Source: Amphibalanus amphitrite
Taxonomy: Eukaryota; Arthropoda; Thecostraca; Balanomorpha; Balanidae
Assembly (NCBI RefSeq): GCF_019059575.1
Contig: NW_024881571.1
Location: 930,001-994,000 of the forward strand
DNA length: 64,000 nucleotides
Direction of reading: 5' to 3'
A program made the position numbers and the translations under genes. The notes beneath the pieces are model-generated. The model ran no database searches and was not told the origin of the DNA. It worked only from the letters and a program-made list of their open reading frames with translations. The first letter of the stretch is position 1; every line of letters begins with the position of its first letter. This document shows positions 1 to 9,309 of the stretch, in pieces.

Positions 1-1
1 A

Positions 2-23
2 CGGGCCGGGCCGGGCCGGGCCG
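2..23. repeat. CGGGC short tandem repeat
   Basis: Just over four copies of the pentamer CGGGC run from the first bases of the window. It may continue beyond the window edge, so its true length is unknown. Confidence 0.8.
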
Positions 24-2246
24 ATTTCCATTGATTGCCGAGTGGTGAGAGCCACGGCGGGAGGCTCACTGCAGCGTGGGCCTGTTGGTGATTGCGATTC
101 GTCCGTCTGGCTGGCCAGGAAAGGCTGTTTGTGCGGGGTAAAAAGCTCGAGGAGCGAGCCCAAGCTACAGACTCATGAGAGGGCGTTGCAGTAAGCGGGA
201 GACTGGCCCGCTGTCTAGATAATGAAACGAACTCCGCAAATGGTGTTCTGGTATTCATTATGATCTCATCCCTTGTGATGGATAAATAAGCTACCACTCC
301 TTCCTATTAAGGCTACGTACTTGCCGATGTCATGTTCAGCTATCGACTGATATAACACAGGGTATAAGTCTATGTAAAGGCAACAATTAGCATACCAATA
401 TGCAGTTCGCGCTTGCTTTGAAGCTGTCATAGATCTTGCATTCAAAGCTTTGTTCAAGGTTTTATCGAACAGAGAACCGTTCAATCACTGATAGCGGCCT
501 AAGAGTGGAATTAGGTAAGCCTGAAATATGACGTTGTTTTAGAGTGTATCCAAATACTGCTTGCCTTTACCTTTGCTGTTTTTGTGTTTATACTTGTCTG
601 TACACTGCAACTGTGCGAGGAATTTGTTATCTTTACAACAATGAATTATATGTTGAGAGCACAGTGGTTTTAATTTATAACAGAACGCTTAATGCTGAAA
701 TAACCAGAGCAATAGCTCATTCTTATCATTAACGGTGCGCGGATAAATTAATCTCTCGTAGCATTAGTTAGCACCAAATAAAGAGATGATTAAGGCTGAA
801 ACATGAGCATTACTATCATCAGTGAGTCACATTGCGGTACTTTTTTATTATGCTGAGCCTGGGGGAGAATCGAGACGGGAATTTTCTGTTGTCTAAGGCC
901 CTTTTTCTAAATTTTACGGCTGTAATGTGAGGAGAGAGTGGAATTAATAGCAAAACTTAGCTTTTTGGTGGGAGGCATGCCTAAGCAAAGTAATTATTAC
1001 GGCTAGTCCATGAAATAGCCATGTGTATTTTTCATGTGTATAAAATAGACTGATTATCCCAGAAGCATTAGACTTGAGTCAACTTTTCTCGTGGCTGGTT
1101 TAGATGTACGAGTAGTTAGCTCACTTCCTGAACTCATGGCTTGTATCCGACTTCATGTACGATCTAGTTGATTGGAAAATAGTTGTTGTACAGTTACGTT
1201 CAGCTTTCTGTGGCACAGGACTACAGCAGAAGCCTTCAAGATATAAGAAGCCACATATTCACACAAGAAATCACTTAAGATTAAGTGACATCTATGAGGA
1301 AGCTACACTTGAAACATCTGTTCAAATATTTCTCGTTGTAAAACATCAGCTGCGACAGTCGCTCTCGACGTCACGTCATGTCTAGCCAGCTCAGATATTT
1401 TAACGGGACGTACTATTTTTAAATGATATTTTACGTGCCAAACTATTCTTGCAATTAAGAAGCCATCCAATCTAGCTGTACGTTGATTTTTGCGCCAGCC
1501 CGACCATGTATTGCTCATCTGAAACGGTACTCTGGCCCATCGTGCGGTGAAAACTAGATCGATTCCGCTGATCTGTGCAGGCTGCTCCCGCCGATCCCAG
1601 TGTAATCCCGTTGTAGAATCAGCTCCGGCAGACAGCGTGGAAAACGCTGGACTCCGCTCGGCCGCTCAGCCGCCGGCAGTGAACCCGTAAATCACCGGCT
1701 GACAAGGTGTCGTCAGACGGTCCAGATGCGCTCCGACACGAGCAGGGCGCTGCTGACCGACGAGCGGTGCTCCGCTGAGCAGCTCATCGCTCCATCCACA
1801 CCCGGCAGACAGTCCAAGGTGAACTAGATCACTGTCTGGGCCGCTCCCGCCGCCCAGCCGCGCGCGCAAAAATCGCCAGAAGACCTGAGAATATCCCAGG
1901 AACTCCGGCGCTCGTCTCACGCATGCTGCAATGTGCTACGGGATGTGCGCAGCGTCGCCGCGTGCAGATGGATGGAGGGGAAGGCAAGACGATACGCAGC
2001 TCCGACATAACCTGTCTGACGGATAAGGATGGCGATGCAAAACATTTTCAAACCTGTCTGACAGACGCAGCCCTAGCGGTGTCATCTCCGGTCGTGGAAC
2101 ATCTCAGAACTGCGTTTGCGTGCTGGTTCAGCCGTGCGTCTACCTGAGAATAGGTTGGTAGCCATGTCCAGTAACAGCCATCCGTCTTCCTTGAATTCTT
2201 TCGATGCCTACGTTCAGCCTAATTTGTAACGATTACTCCGTCTGTC

Positions 2247-2350
2247 CGGTAGCTATCCTCCATCTGTTCTTTTCTCCCGATGTCTTCCCGTTTGGTACCT
2301 GCCCTCCATCTGATCGGTAACTGCCCTCCGCTTGCCCGGTAACTGCACGT
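2247..2350. repeat. Degenerate ~22-bp tandem repeat
   Basis: Units built on GGTAnCTGCCCTCC start near 2248, 2293, 2315 and 2338. The last three are spaced 22-23 bp apart and the first is separated by a longer spacer. The copies are diverged. No function can be assigned. Confidence 0.5.
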
Positions 2351-4579
2351 GCAGTCGAGATGTCTGGGTCTGCCCTGCCCGACCGCGCCGGGATCAGCGC
2401 TATCGGTCCATCTGCGCCTCGGCCACAGACTCGACCAGTTGCCGACGGAAAGATGCGTTCGTAGTTAAGGCCCGAGCGCAGAGCACTGGGCCGTGACGAA
2501 TTAAATCAATGCACGCTGATAGTGCAGCGTCGGGTGCGGCTGGCCGCCGCCGGCCACCGGGCACGGGCGGGGGCGGGGGCGGGGTCGCTGCCCCGCCCGC
2601 CCAGAGTGGTGACATCCATTTTTATGTGGCCGGCCGGCCAATCTATTAGATGTTCAGTCTCGGCTGAGCGCTGCTGGCCGGGCTATCGCACCAACTGCCG
2701 TGGACAGGCACGGAACGAGAGTCAGTTTTTGGTCGCCGTCGCCGCTGCCCGTCCGTCCGTATCGAATCATGTCCCGCCATGCCTCCGAGATAACTTTTAT
2801 TTATTGCCACCGACCGAAATCGATCGCAGAGCGGAAAAACGGCGAGGCGGCCCGGCGCACTCGCCGCGAATGGACTTTTTGCGACGCGTGTGTTTGTGCG
2901 TTATTATGCACCATGCGTTCTGAAAACGGTGATCGATGTGTAGGTGAATCAAGGTTACCCGGAGTTGATGCCCTGTCGGCTCGGATGGATTTATCTGCGA
3001 GTGACGGGCGTCGCTTCGGTGGCCGGTTTATGGCCAGCTCTGGTTGCAGGACTGGGCGAGGCTGTCACTGTGTGGGACGCCTTCCGAACAGGTCACCAGA
3101 TCAGCGCGGACGACATTCGGCTCCACAAAGGGGCACGTATTTCACTCGGCCGGACGTGGCCGGTTAAGCGCCCGACGTTATCGGCGGCCCGATGTGGAGC
3201 GCAAACAATTGGCGAGGCGCTGCCTTGATGAGTGATATATGGTTCCAGCCGCCCGGCAGCCAGCCACTCTGGCGCCCCGGCCATCACCGAGGACTGCGCT
3301 TAATCCCCCTCTGCCTAGCAATAAATCAGGCCGCTTTGATTGGACTATTTACCGATGTACTTCTTCCTATCGAATTGGTATCTCCGATGCAGGTCGTATT
3401 GTTAAAGTCTAGAACCTGCTCTAGTATCTTCTTCTGGAAGCTATCATGCAACATTACTATGTTATGGTCCTCGCTGCTTTATTACCGCTCTCCGGCTCTC
3501 TTTCTTTCCTCCCTCACCCTCCCTCCCTTTTCTCACCACCTCTACTCCATACACCCCTTCATTTCCACTCTGGCTGGACCTGCGAGCCGGACCGGACTGC
3601 CCCACAAAAACCTCCGGTGCCCCCCGGGGCGCACGAGCGCCTTTGATCTTCCGGTCACCGATAACAAGTGGCTGATTGACGCCAGTGCGGGTGCCGAGAG
3701 CGGTGCCTTACGAACCGTGGAGACCGGTCAGCGTTCTCACACGTTCTTGCCACTGAGAATTAGTCAGGGTCTTGGCGCTCGAGTCGAGGTCGCTGGCGGT
3801 GTTTTGGAGTGCCAGGTGCGGATAGATTGGTAAAAAGGTGTGCGGTGGGAGAGATGATGACCTGCTGGGCGCATGATGGACAGCCGCTCGCACTTCCTGC
3901 TATTGTGCAGTGCGGCGCGGAGTGCTTTGTGATCAACAATTGGCATTGCATGTAAGATACCTATATGCTATGCTGCCTGTCGTTTAATTTCAGAGGATCG
4001 AGATATATGATTCTAGATTTTATTAGTTGAACTGAAACAACCTAAGCTATAAGATGTTTCCATCTCGTTTTTGTAAATTTTGTGTAAGTATCAATTGGGT
4101 GGCTTGTGGCTATTTTATCGGATTGACTACAACATTTTAGCATTGCATGTATGGAAAGTTTTGACTGAAGAACAATAATTGAAATGATTTGCTTATCTCT
4201 GCCTCTTTGGTACTGCCTCTTTGATGCTTTGATTCTCGTTGGTGAAATATCTCATTAAATATCTCGTAGCTGTTCGTACTCTGCATGCACATTGTACATC
4301 TCAATGGCGCTTAATTGATGTTACCCCCGTTGCAATCATCCATTACATTAACTTGTCGTGATTAAAATCGTCTGCCCGTCTCGCCCCATCCGACCCTGAA
4401 CCCTGAACGCCGGCCAGTATCGTCCACTTCCCAGTCGTCGGGGAGGCGGTCGCCCCCCGCCGCGCCGCGCGGGCGGACACTGCGCGACCATCTCACCCGT
4501 CACCGAGCCGTCATCGACACCAATCAGACACCTCGCAGCACCTCGTGTGTCGGGCCGACACATCGCCGGTGGGGCCGGT

Positions 4580-4606
4580 CCGTAATCGGCCTATTTACGG
4601 GCCGAT
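4580..4606. other. Overlapping imperfect palindromes
   Basis: ATCGGCC (4585-4591) pairs with GGCCGAT (4600-4606), and CCGTAA (4580-4585) pairs with TTACGG (4595-4600). The two stems are mutually exclusive. This could be a chance structure in GC-rich DNA. Confidence 0.4.
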
Positions 4607-5201
4607 ATCGCTCAGGCGGAGCCGTTCAATTGAGACGCGTCCTGGCCGAGCGGTGAGCTAAGGCGGCGTCTCCGGCGGCCCGGGCCGAGTTAGTGCAGTA
4701 ACACGAGCCGGCCAAGAGCGTTCGTAAACCACACAGAGGTGGCGGCCGAACGTTAAGCGGCGCGCTTATGGGGGGACGGTCACGTCGGGGCCACGAGCAC
4801 CTCGGCAACAATTAGATCTGACAGAGCGCGATGGGGTTTACGGCCTCGATGCCGGGAGATTTCGGGTCGCGTCGACGGCTTCATCCGGCCTTATGGAGAA
4901 GAGACGCTACGTCGGGGCCGGGCGTTTTTATGAGATGAGCCGACCTGGATGGAGGGATCTATGTCGTGTTTTGCGGCGCGTTTTGAAGCGCGCAGGGCTG
5001 AGTTATCCTCTAATCGTGACAGACGGAGACGGGACGGGACGGAAACGGAACAGAGACGGGATGAAAGCAACGCGACAGTTGTGTGTAAGTTGTAACAAAA
5101 GGGATTGCTGTGTATTCAGGTATCCTAGAATTTTGCCATTTTTACTTATAATTTTCATTGCTTCTTACATGCGAACACTACTGTCATGAAATAAGTGTTA
5201 A

Positions 5202-5218
5202 CCCGCGAGTTGCTGGGG
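5202..5218 (+). repeat. Element A left terminal inverted repeat
   Basis: CCCGCGAGTTGCTGGGG lies directly after TTAA. It matches the reverse complement of 6100-6116 except for a CG/GC swap at two adjacent positions. Confidence 0.8.
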
Positions 5219-5238
5219 GGGGGGCGTTAAACGCCCCC
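5219..5238. repeat. Element A left hairpin 1 (G-run/C-run)
   Basis: A stem of GGGGGCG against CGCCCCC closes a short TTAA-containing loop, immediately inside the terminal repeat. Equivalent hairpins occur at the other end of this element and at both ends of elements B and C. Confidence 0.8.
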
Positions 5239-5267
5239 ACTTATTTCGCCGGGCCATAGCATAAAAA

Positions 5268-5288
5268 TGGCGCGCCGCAGGCGCGCCA
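5268..5288. repeat. Element A left hairpin 2 (GC-rich)
   Basis: TGGCGCGCC (5268-5276) pairs perfectly with GGCGCGCCA (5280-5288) across a GCA loop. A hairpin at the same relative place in element C has a different but also perfectly paired stem. Confidence 0.75.
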
Positions 5289-5754
5289 AATTTTGGGTAC
5301 CTGTAGGGAATTGATTGAAGTTCATTGTGACAGAGTTTCAAAAAAATCGGTCGGAAAATTTTTGAGATATCGAGGTTTTAGTGACGTCATGATTTCTGAT
5401 TTTTCGACCAAAAACGGCATATGTTCAAAAAATCATATAAAATCACAGAATAGACATACAGACATGCCGTAAACGTCATTAGAATGCCAATACCATGAAC
5501 AATCAAATGGCTATCTTCGATTATTGATTATCGTTCCGCATTTTCCAAAATCTTGAACTGAATCTTGACAATTTCTCGTGACTTCTTCACGACCATGATG
5601 CATGAATTTCTTAAATTGAACTTTTTGAGCCAAACACGTACACATATGATAAAATGAATGTCACCATCGTGTTCTGCGGCCCAAATTACCCATAAAACAT
5701 GTGTCATAGGCTGCGAATATCAGTTTTGATTTTCGGGGATATGTGCCTACCCGG

Positions 5755-5774
5755 TTGACCTGACCTTGACCCTG
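5755..5774 (-). promoter_or_regulatory. Nuclear-receptor half-site cluster in element A
   Basis: Read on the minus strand, this contains TCAAGGTCA followed by a further AGGTCA. AGGTCA is the nuclear-receptor half-site, and TCAAGGTCA is the extended monomer site bound by FTZ-F1/SF-1 and ERR-type receptors. Motifs are seen directly; function is inferred. Confidence 0.4.
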
Positions 5775-5921
5775 ACATATGCTTGACTGACCCCTACATG
5801 GAACTGACACTCTTGTAGGCCTTATATGATGGATTGTGCACCGTTTTGACAGAGTTTCTGACGAGAGGCGCCCATTGCGAAGTCCTGAAGTCCATGCTAC
5901 TGAAAGCCCAATTTCAGGTGT

Positions 5922-5952
5922 TTGACCTGACCTTGACCCGACCTGTGACCTC
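5922..5952 (-). promoter_or_regulatory. Second nuclear-receptor half-site cluster in element A
   Basis: Five TGACC-type hexamers occur within about 30 bp, including TGACCTTGA (5928-5936), the complement of the extended TCAAGGTCA site. The order TGACCT, TGACCT, TGACC matches the cluster at 5755-5774, so the two may be a diverged internal duplication. Confidence 0.4.
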
Positions 5953-6054
5953 AAAATTCAACTTTAAAGAGCTCATCTGAAGCGTCTCGTCGCGTTCTTT
6001 CGTTTGCCGCCTCGTGCGTTTCGCTGCGCCTATTGGTTCTCGAGTTATCGGCTG

Positions 6055-6071
6055 GGGGCGTTTAACGCCCC
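6055..6071. repeat. Element A right hairpin
   Basis: GGGGCG pairs with CGCCCC around a TTTAA loop. It mirrors the left hairpin and lies inside a second copy of the terminal-repeat core (6073-6082). Confidence 0.75.
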
Positions 6072-6099
6072 TCCCCAGCAAACGGTGGGTGGCGAAATA

Positions 6100-6116
6100 C
6101 CCCAGCAACTGCCGGG
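6100..6116 (-). repeat. Element A right terminal inverted repeat
   Basis: CCCCAGCAACTGCCGGG is followed directly by TTAA. A 17-bp spacer (6083-6099) separates it from the inner repeat copy at 6073-6082. The left end has no such spacer. Confidence 0.8.
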
Positions 6117-6959
6117 TTAAGATGGTGCTATAGTGACCATCAGCATCTGATAGAAATCTCACATTTTGAAACTCTTCCCTTGGACACTACGCGGGAAAAC
6201 CACTGGATGGTTTCACCCGGATGCAAATATCAGCGATTGTGTACCCACACAGTATACACGATCCCCTTGTTTCTGATCATTTCGACATATAGCTCAGATC
6301 AGTTAACTCCCATCATGCAGTGGCGAGTTTATGACATCTTGATGAGTGCAGGCGCGATCTAAGAGATCATACCCGTCACGGCTGAGTACGTGAACAACTC
6401 AACCAGCGCGGGTGTTGACCTGGGCAGGGTCGGATCACTGACTTCCTCGGCTGGGGTTTCCTGACTGAACGCCGCACGATAGTGCAGTGGACAGCGATCG
6501 CTGATCGGTGCCTCGCCGCTGCAGATCGACACACCACTAAACTCAGCCAATAAAGCGCTGATGATCGCTACTCGTTGAGTCTCCAGTGGCTACACCATGA
6601 CGATTGGCGCAGATTCGTCCGTCAACTGTGCGCCTAATCGGCGAACGGTTGCTGATCATCTTTGTCTCGGTTCCTAGCTTTTCATGTGCGGCAGACTGTG
6701 ATGTATCAGGCCGGTAACTCCTGAACTGAGAGGCGATAATAAACAGTAGTCGATATGACGTTTGCAAGCCGTAAAACTGAAACGGTTCTCGGGACCGTGC
6801 GTAACATGCCATGCGCGGCATTCAATGATGCAAAGAGGAACAATAGCCGGCGCTCTACAGGTGCCAAATCACGTTTAATGGTGTCTTTGGGCGCTCAAGA
6901 CCACGAAGTGGGTCGGAGCAGCCGTATATCGTGTTCACCGAACTCAGGTGACGGTGAGG

Positions 6960-6995
6960 GTCACCGACAAAGTCACCGACATAGTCACCGACAAA
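6960..6995. repeat. 12-bp tandem repeat, three copies
   Basis: Three consecutive copies of GTCACCGACAWA at 6960, 6972 and 6984, nearly identical. Confidence 0.8.
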
Positions 6996-7519
6996 GACGC
7001 CGCCCTGTAGCTCGTGGCACACGGATGGCACCAACGCCCATCCTAAGCCGTTCGCTGGAACGTGGGTGGTCTTACGCGAATTTATCAGTTGTGTGCTTAA
7101 TGTTTATAACGTTAAACACAAAATGTATTGTGCCTTCATTTGTCCAAAAAAAAATTGCCTCCCAAATATTATGCATGTGTTCCAGCAATCAAAACAATCG
7201 AGGCTGACCATTTACATGCTTATTTCACTGTCTACCTTTTTCAGTAACCACCCGTCTTGTTATTCGTCTCTCCATCTTCCCAGCTCAGTATATCGGACGA
7301 CTAGCGGGACAGCCTTCCACCCGCAGTCTCTCTCGGCGTCAGGGCGGCCCTTCGCGGACCCATTGCCTCGGAGTGGGCTCCGGGGCCGATAAAGAGGTGT
7401 TATGGGGTGTCAGCGCGCTCCGGAGCGGTCGCTGAGACTGAGAGACGACGCGAATAAGCTGCGATGGTGCCGTCCACACTTGCAGTGAGACACCGCTGTC
7501 AGAGCTGCTGACGTGAAAA

Positions 7520-7576
7520 GGTCAGATGAGCTGGATGGGGTGTCAGATGAGTCGGTTCGGGGTGTCAAATGAGCTG
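7520..7576. repeat. ~20-bp degenerate tandem repeat
   Basis: Three imperfect units containing GTCARATGAG occur about 20 bp apart, the last two preceded by GGGGTGTCA or GGGTGTCA. An isolated GGGGTGTCAG also occurs near 7402. Confidence 0.5.
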
Positions 7577-7804
7577 CATTAAGTTACTGAATGAGTCGAT
7601 CGAAAGACAAACAAACATGAAGGGGGCAAATGAACCAGTTGTCATTGGCAACCTATGGGAAACACTTGTGCTACGCCAGTAATATTTGTTGAGAGAAATT
7701 GAAGGCCTGAAGAGGAAAACGAAATCGTGCATGACAACAAAAGAGACGGTGACTTCGATCGAGGGCCTACGATCACAACCCACCACTATCGCCATTACCA
7801 GCAT

Positions 7805-7810
<6 letters not shown>

Positions 7811-7841
<31 letters not shown>
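7811..7841. repeat. (AG)15 microsatellite, possible LINE 3' tail
   Basis: A perfect AG run lies about 50 bp beyond the stop codon of the reverse-transcriptase ORF, on its 3' side. CR1/L2-type non-LTR elements often end in short repeats instead of poly(A), so this may be the element's tail. That link is inference. Confidence 0.7.
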
Positions 7842-7843
<2 letters not shown>

Positions 7844-7889
7844 TGTATTTACGGACTCATGGTCCAATTGTAAATGAGACAGAACCACT

Positions 7890-9308
7890 TTACACTGCCA
7901 ACAGTGCCCGATTCCACACAGCCCTATATCTAGAGCGTATGCTCACATCACTGTTCACAAGAGCGCTCAAAACAGTGTTTTTGGTCAAACCGAGCCTTCG
8001 GAGAAATATCCATGATGACTTTCTGAACATAACATCAAAGCTATCAATGCCTTCGCGAACATGCATTGCAGAAGCACTACAGAATCTCTCGTAGCCAAAA
8101 AACATTCGAGCAGCATTATTCAGGCAAACCTTAAACTTGTTGATAACAGACACATTGAATACGTGCCAAAGGTGAAGGCAATATACAGTGGCACAATAGG
8201 ACATATACAGAAACTTCTTTACCTGATACGAGCACATCGAGAATTTCCGAATCAGCGAGTTCGTTCGACAGCACAGTAAACGATATTGCTGCTGGATTTC
8301 CAAATTGTCAGTTGAGTCTTCAGAAATATTAAAACCTAAATATTTATAGCTATTCACATATTTCAGAGTTTCACCGCAAAGAGTAAGCTGTGGCAAACAC
8401 ATATTCTTGAACATTTTTGGGCGCAAGCACATACACACAGTCTTTTTCGTATTATAAACAATGTCATGTTCATTCGCATATTTTTCACATGTGTTTAGTA
8501 GGACCTGAAGGCCAAACGGCGTGGGTGACAAAAGAATCATATCATCAGCATATGCTATGTGGTTCATACTACCTAGGTAGCGACAGCCAACACCAGTGTT
8601 ATCAAGGCTCACAGACAAAGAATCAACATACAGATTAAACAAAAATGGTGAAAGAATGCCCCCCTGTCTGACCCCATTGCAAACAGTGAAGCCACTTGTA
8701 ACGTACTGTCCCCATTGCGTATGAAATGATTGTGTACCATACCATTCCACGAGAAGATTCACAAGGCAAGCATCCATTCCCCTACGCAAAAGCTTGTCAA
8801 ACAATTTCCAATGATTCACTCGATCAAACGCCTTTTTAGCATCAAGAAAGCACAAGAACACTGGGCTATTGTTTCGCAAGTAGTACTCAGATAATTCCTT
8901 TACAGCATATATGGCCATGTCAGTAGAGTGTGACGGCTTAAAACCAAACTGATGGTCACTGGTACAAAAGACGTCACGGCTACGATTTAAAACGATTGAC
9001 TCCAGCACTTTGGAGCTGACACTCGCTAAAGCAATCGGTCGGTAATTATCCTTATCAGAAATATTCCCAGTTTTGTCCTTCACTATGGGAACAATCACAA
9101 CTTTGGTCAAACTTTTGGGCAGGTAGCCATGTTTTAACATCATGGTGAAACACAAGGACAAGTGGATGAGACACATATGACCAGCATGCTTAAAGTGCTC
9201 TGCACTTAAGCCATCATGACCACTGCTCCGTCCTGACGCCAGGTCTCGCAAAGAGTTAGACACTTCCTGCACAGAAATGTTATGCACAACACCCATGTTC
9301 TCTCTCAC
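7890..9308 (-). CDS. Reverse transcriptase fragment of a non-LTR retrotransposon
   Basis: A 472-residue open frame with no internal stops ends at a TAA at 7890-7892. Reverse-transcriptase motifs appear in order: GHDGLSAEHFK near residues 30-40; KDNYRPIALASVSSKVLE near 86-103; the first catalytic Asp in FLDAKKAFDRVNH (D156); VRQGGILSPFLFNLYVD near 213-229; and the YADD box at 253-256 with its two Asp residues. A C-terminal extension of about 200 residues follows. In life the enzyme copies the element's RNA at a nicked chromosomal target. Complete LINE ORF2 proteins carry an apurinic-type endonuclease before the RT; that is absent, so this copy could not mobilise itself. The annotated Met is only the first in the open frame and is not a natural start. 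The undisturbed frame suggests a fairly young copy. CR1/L2-like is the best guess. Confidence 0.88.
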   Translation of the reverse strand: MRENMGVVHNISVQEVSNSLRDLASGRSSGHDGLSAEHFKHAGHMCLIHLSLCFTMMLKHGYLPKSLTKVVIVPIVKDKTGNISDKDNYRPIALASVSSKVLESIVLNRSRDVFCTSDHQFGFKPSHSTDMAIYAVKELSEYYLRNNSPVFLCFLDAKKAFDRVNHWKLFDKLLRRGMDACLVNLLVEWYGTQSFHTQWGQYVTSGFTVCNGVRQGGILSPFLFNLYVDSLSVSLDNTGVGCRYLGSMNHIAYADDMILLSPTPFGLQVLLNTCEKYANEHDIVYNTKKTVCMCLRPKMFKNMCLPQLTLCGETLKYVNSYKYLGFNISEDSTDNLEIQQQYRLLCCRTNSLIRKFSMCSYQVKKFLYMSYCATVYCLHLWHVFNVSVINKFKVCLNNAARMFFGYERFCSASAMHVREGIDSFDVMFRKSSWIFLRRLGLTKNTVLSALVNSDVSIRSRYRAVWNRALLAV

Positions 9309-9309
9309 T

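Larger units (their letters stand above)
1..5197. other. Gene-free DNA with alternating AT-rich and GC-rich blocks
   Basis: No open frame here resembles a known protein. AT-rich DNA (about 200-1640 and 3940-4360) alternates with CpG-rich blocks (about 1640-2160, 2340-3320 and 4370-5060). Frames inside the GC-rich blocks overlap on both strands and are rich in Arg, Pro and Ala, as expected from composition alone. A pyrimidine-rich stretch lies at about 3480-3560. Apart from the small repeats listed separately I see nothing else that can be supported. Confidence 0.6.
5198..6120. mobile_element. TTAA-flanked piggyBac-like non-autonomous element (element A)
   Basis: A 923-bp unit bounded by TTAA on both sides (5198-5201 and 6117-6120). 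The ends begin CCC and finish GGG, as in piggyBac-superfamily elements, which duplicate TTAA on insertion. The 17-bp terminal inverted repeats differ at two positions. Just inside each end is a hairpin made of a G run, a TTAA-containing loop and a C run; a second GC-rich hairpin follows on the left. The right end carries an extra 17-bp spacer between two copies of the CTGGGG-type repeat, so the ends are asymmetric. The interior holds several AGGTCA-type hexamers and no transposase ORF. Assignment to piggyBac rests on the ends and target site only. Confidence 0.75.
6121..7810. other. Gene-free DNA between element A and the LINE
   Basis: No frame resembles a known protein. It holds two small tandem repeats (6960-6995 and 7520-7576), listed separately. 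The stretch at about 7580-7810, next to the LINE tail, could in part be its 3' untranslated region, but the boundary cannot be placed from one copy. Confidence 0.5.
7811..9309 (-). mobile_element. 5'-truncated non-LTR retrotransposon (CR1/L2-like LINE)
   Basis: The unit contains only the reverse-transcriptase part of a LINE on the minus strand, with a short 3' region ending at an AG microsatellite. The upstream endonuclease domain and 5' region are missing, and homology ends near 9309. Truncation at the 5' end is the normal outcome of incomplete target-primed reverse transcription. The 3' boundary is approximate and I could not identify a target duplication. Clade assignment rests on the RT motifs alone. 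Confidence 0.75.

Noticed and set aside
4643..4665. tRNA-Leu/Ser-like A-box (TGGCCGAGCGG followed by AAGGCG)
   Set aside because: No anticodon stem can be formed downstream and only a poor B-box-like string appears near 4708. Not a tRNA gene; at most a very decayed tRNA-derived fragment.
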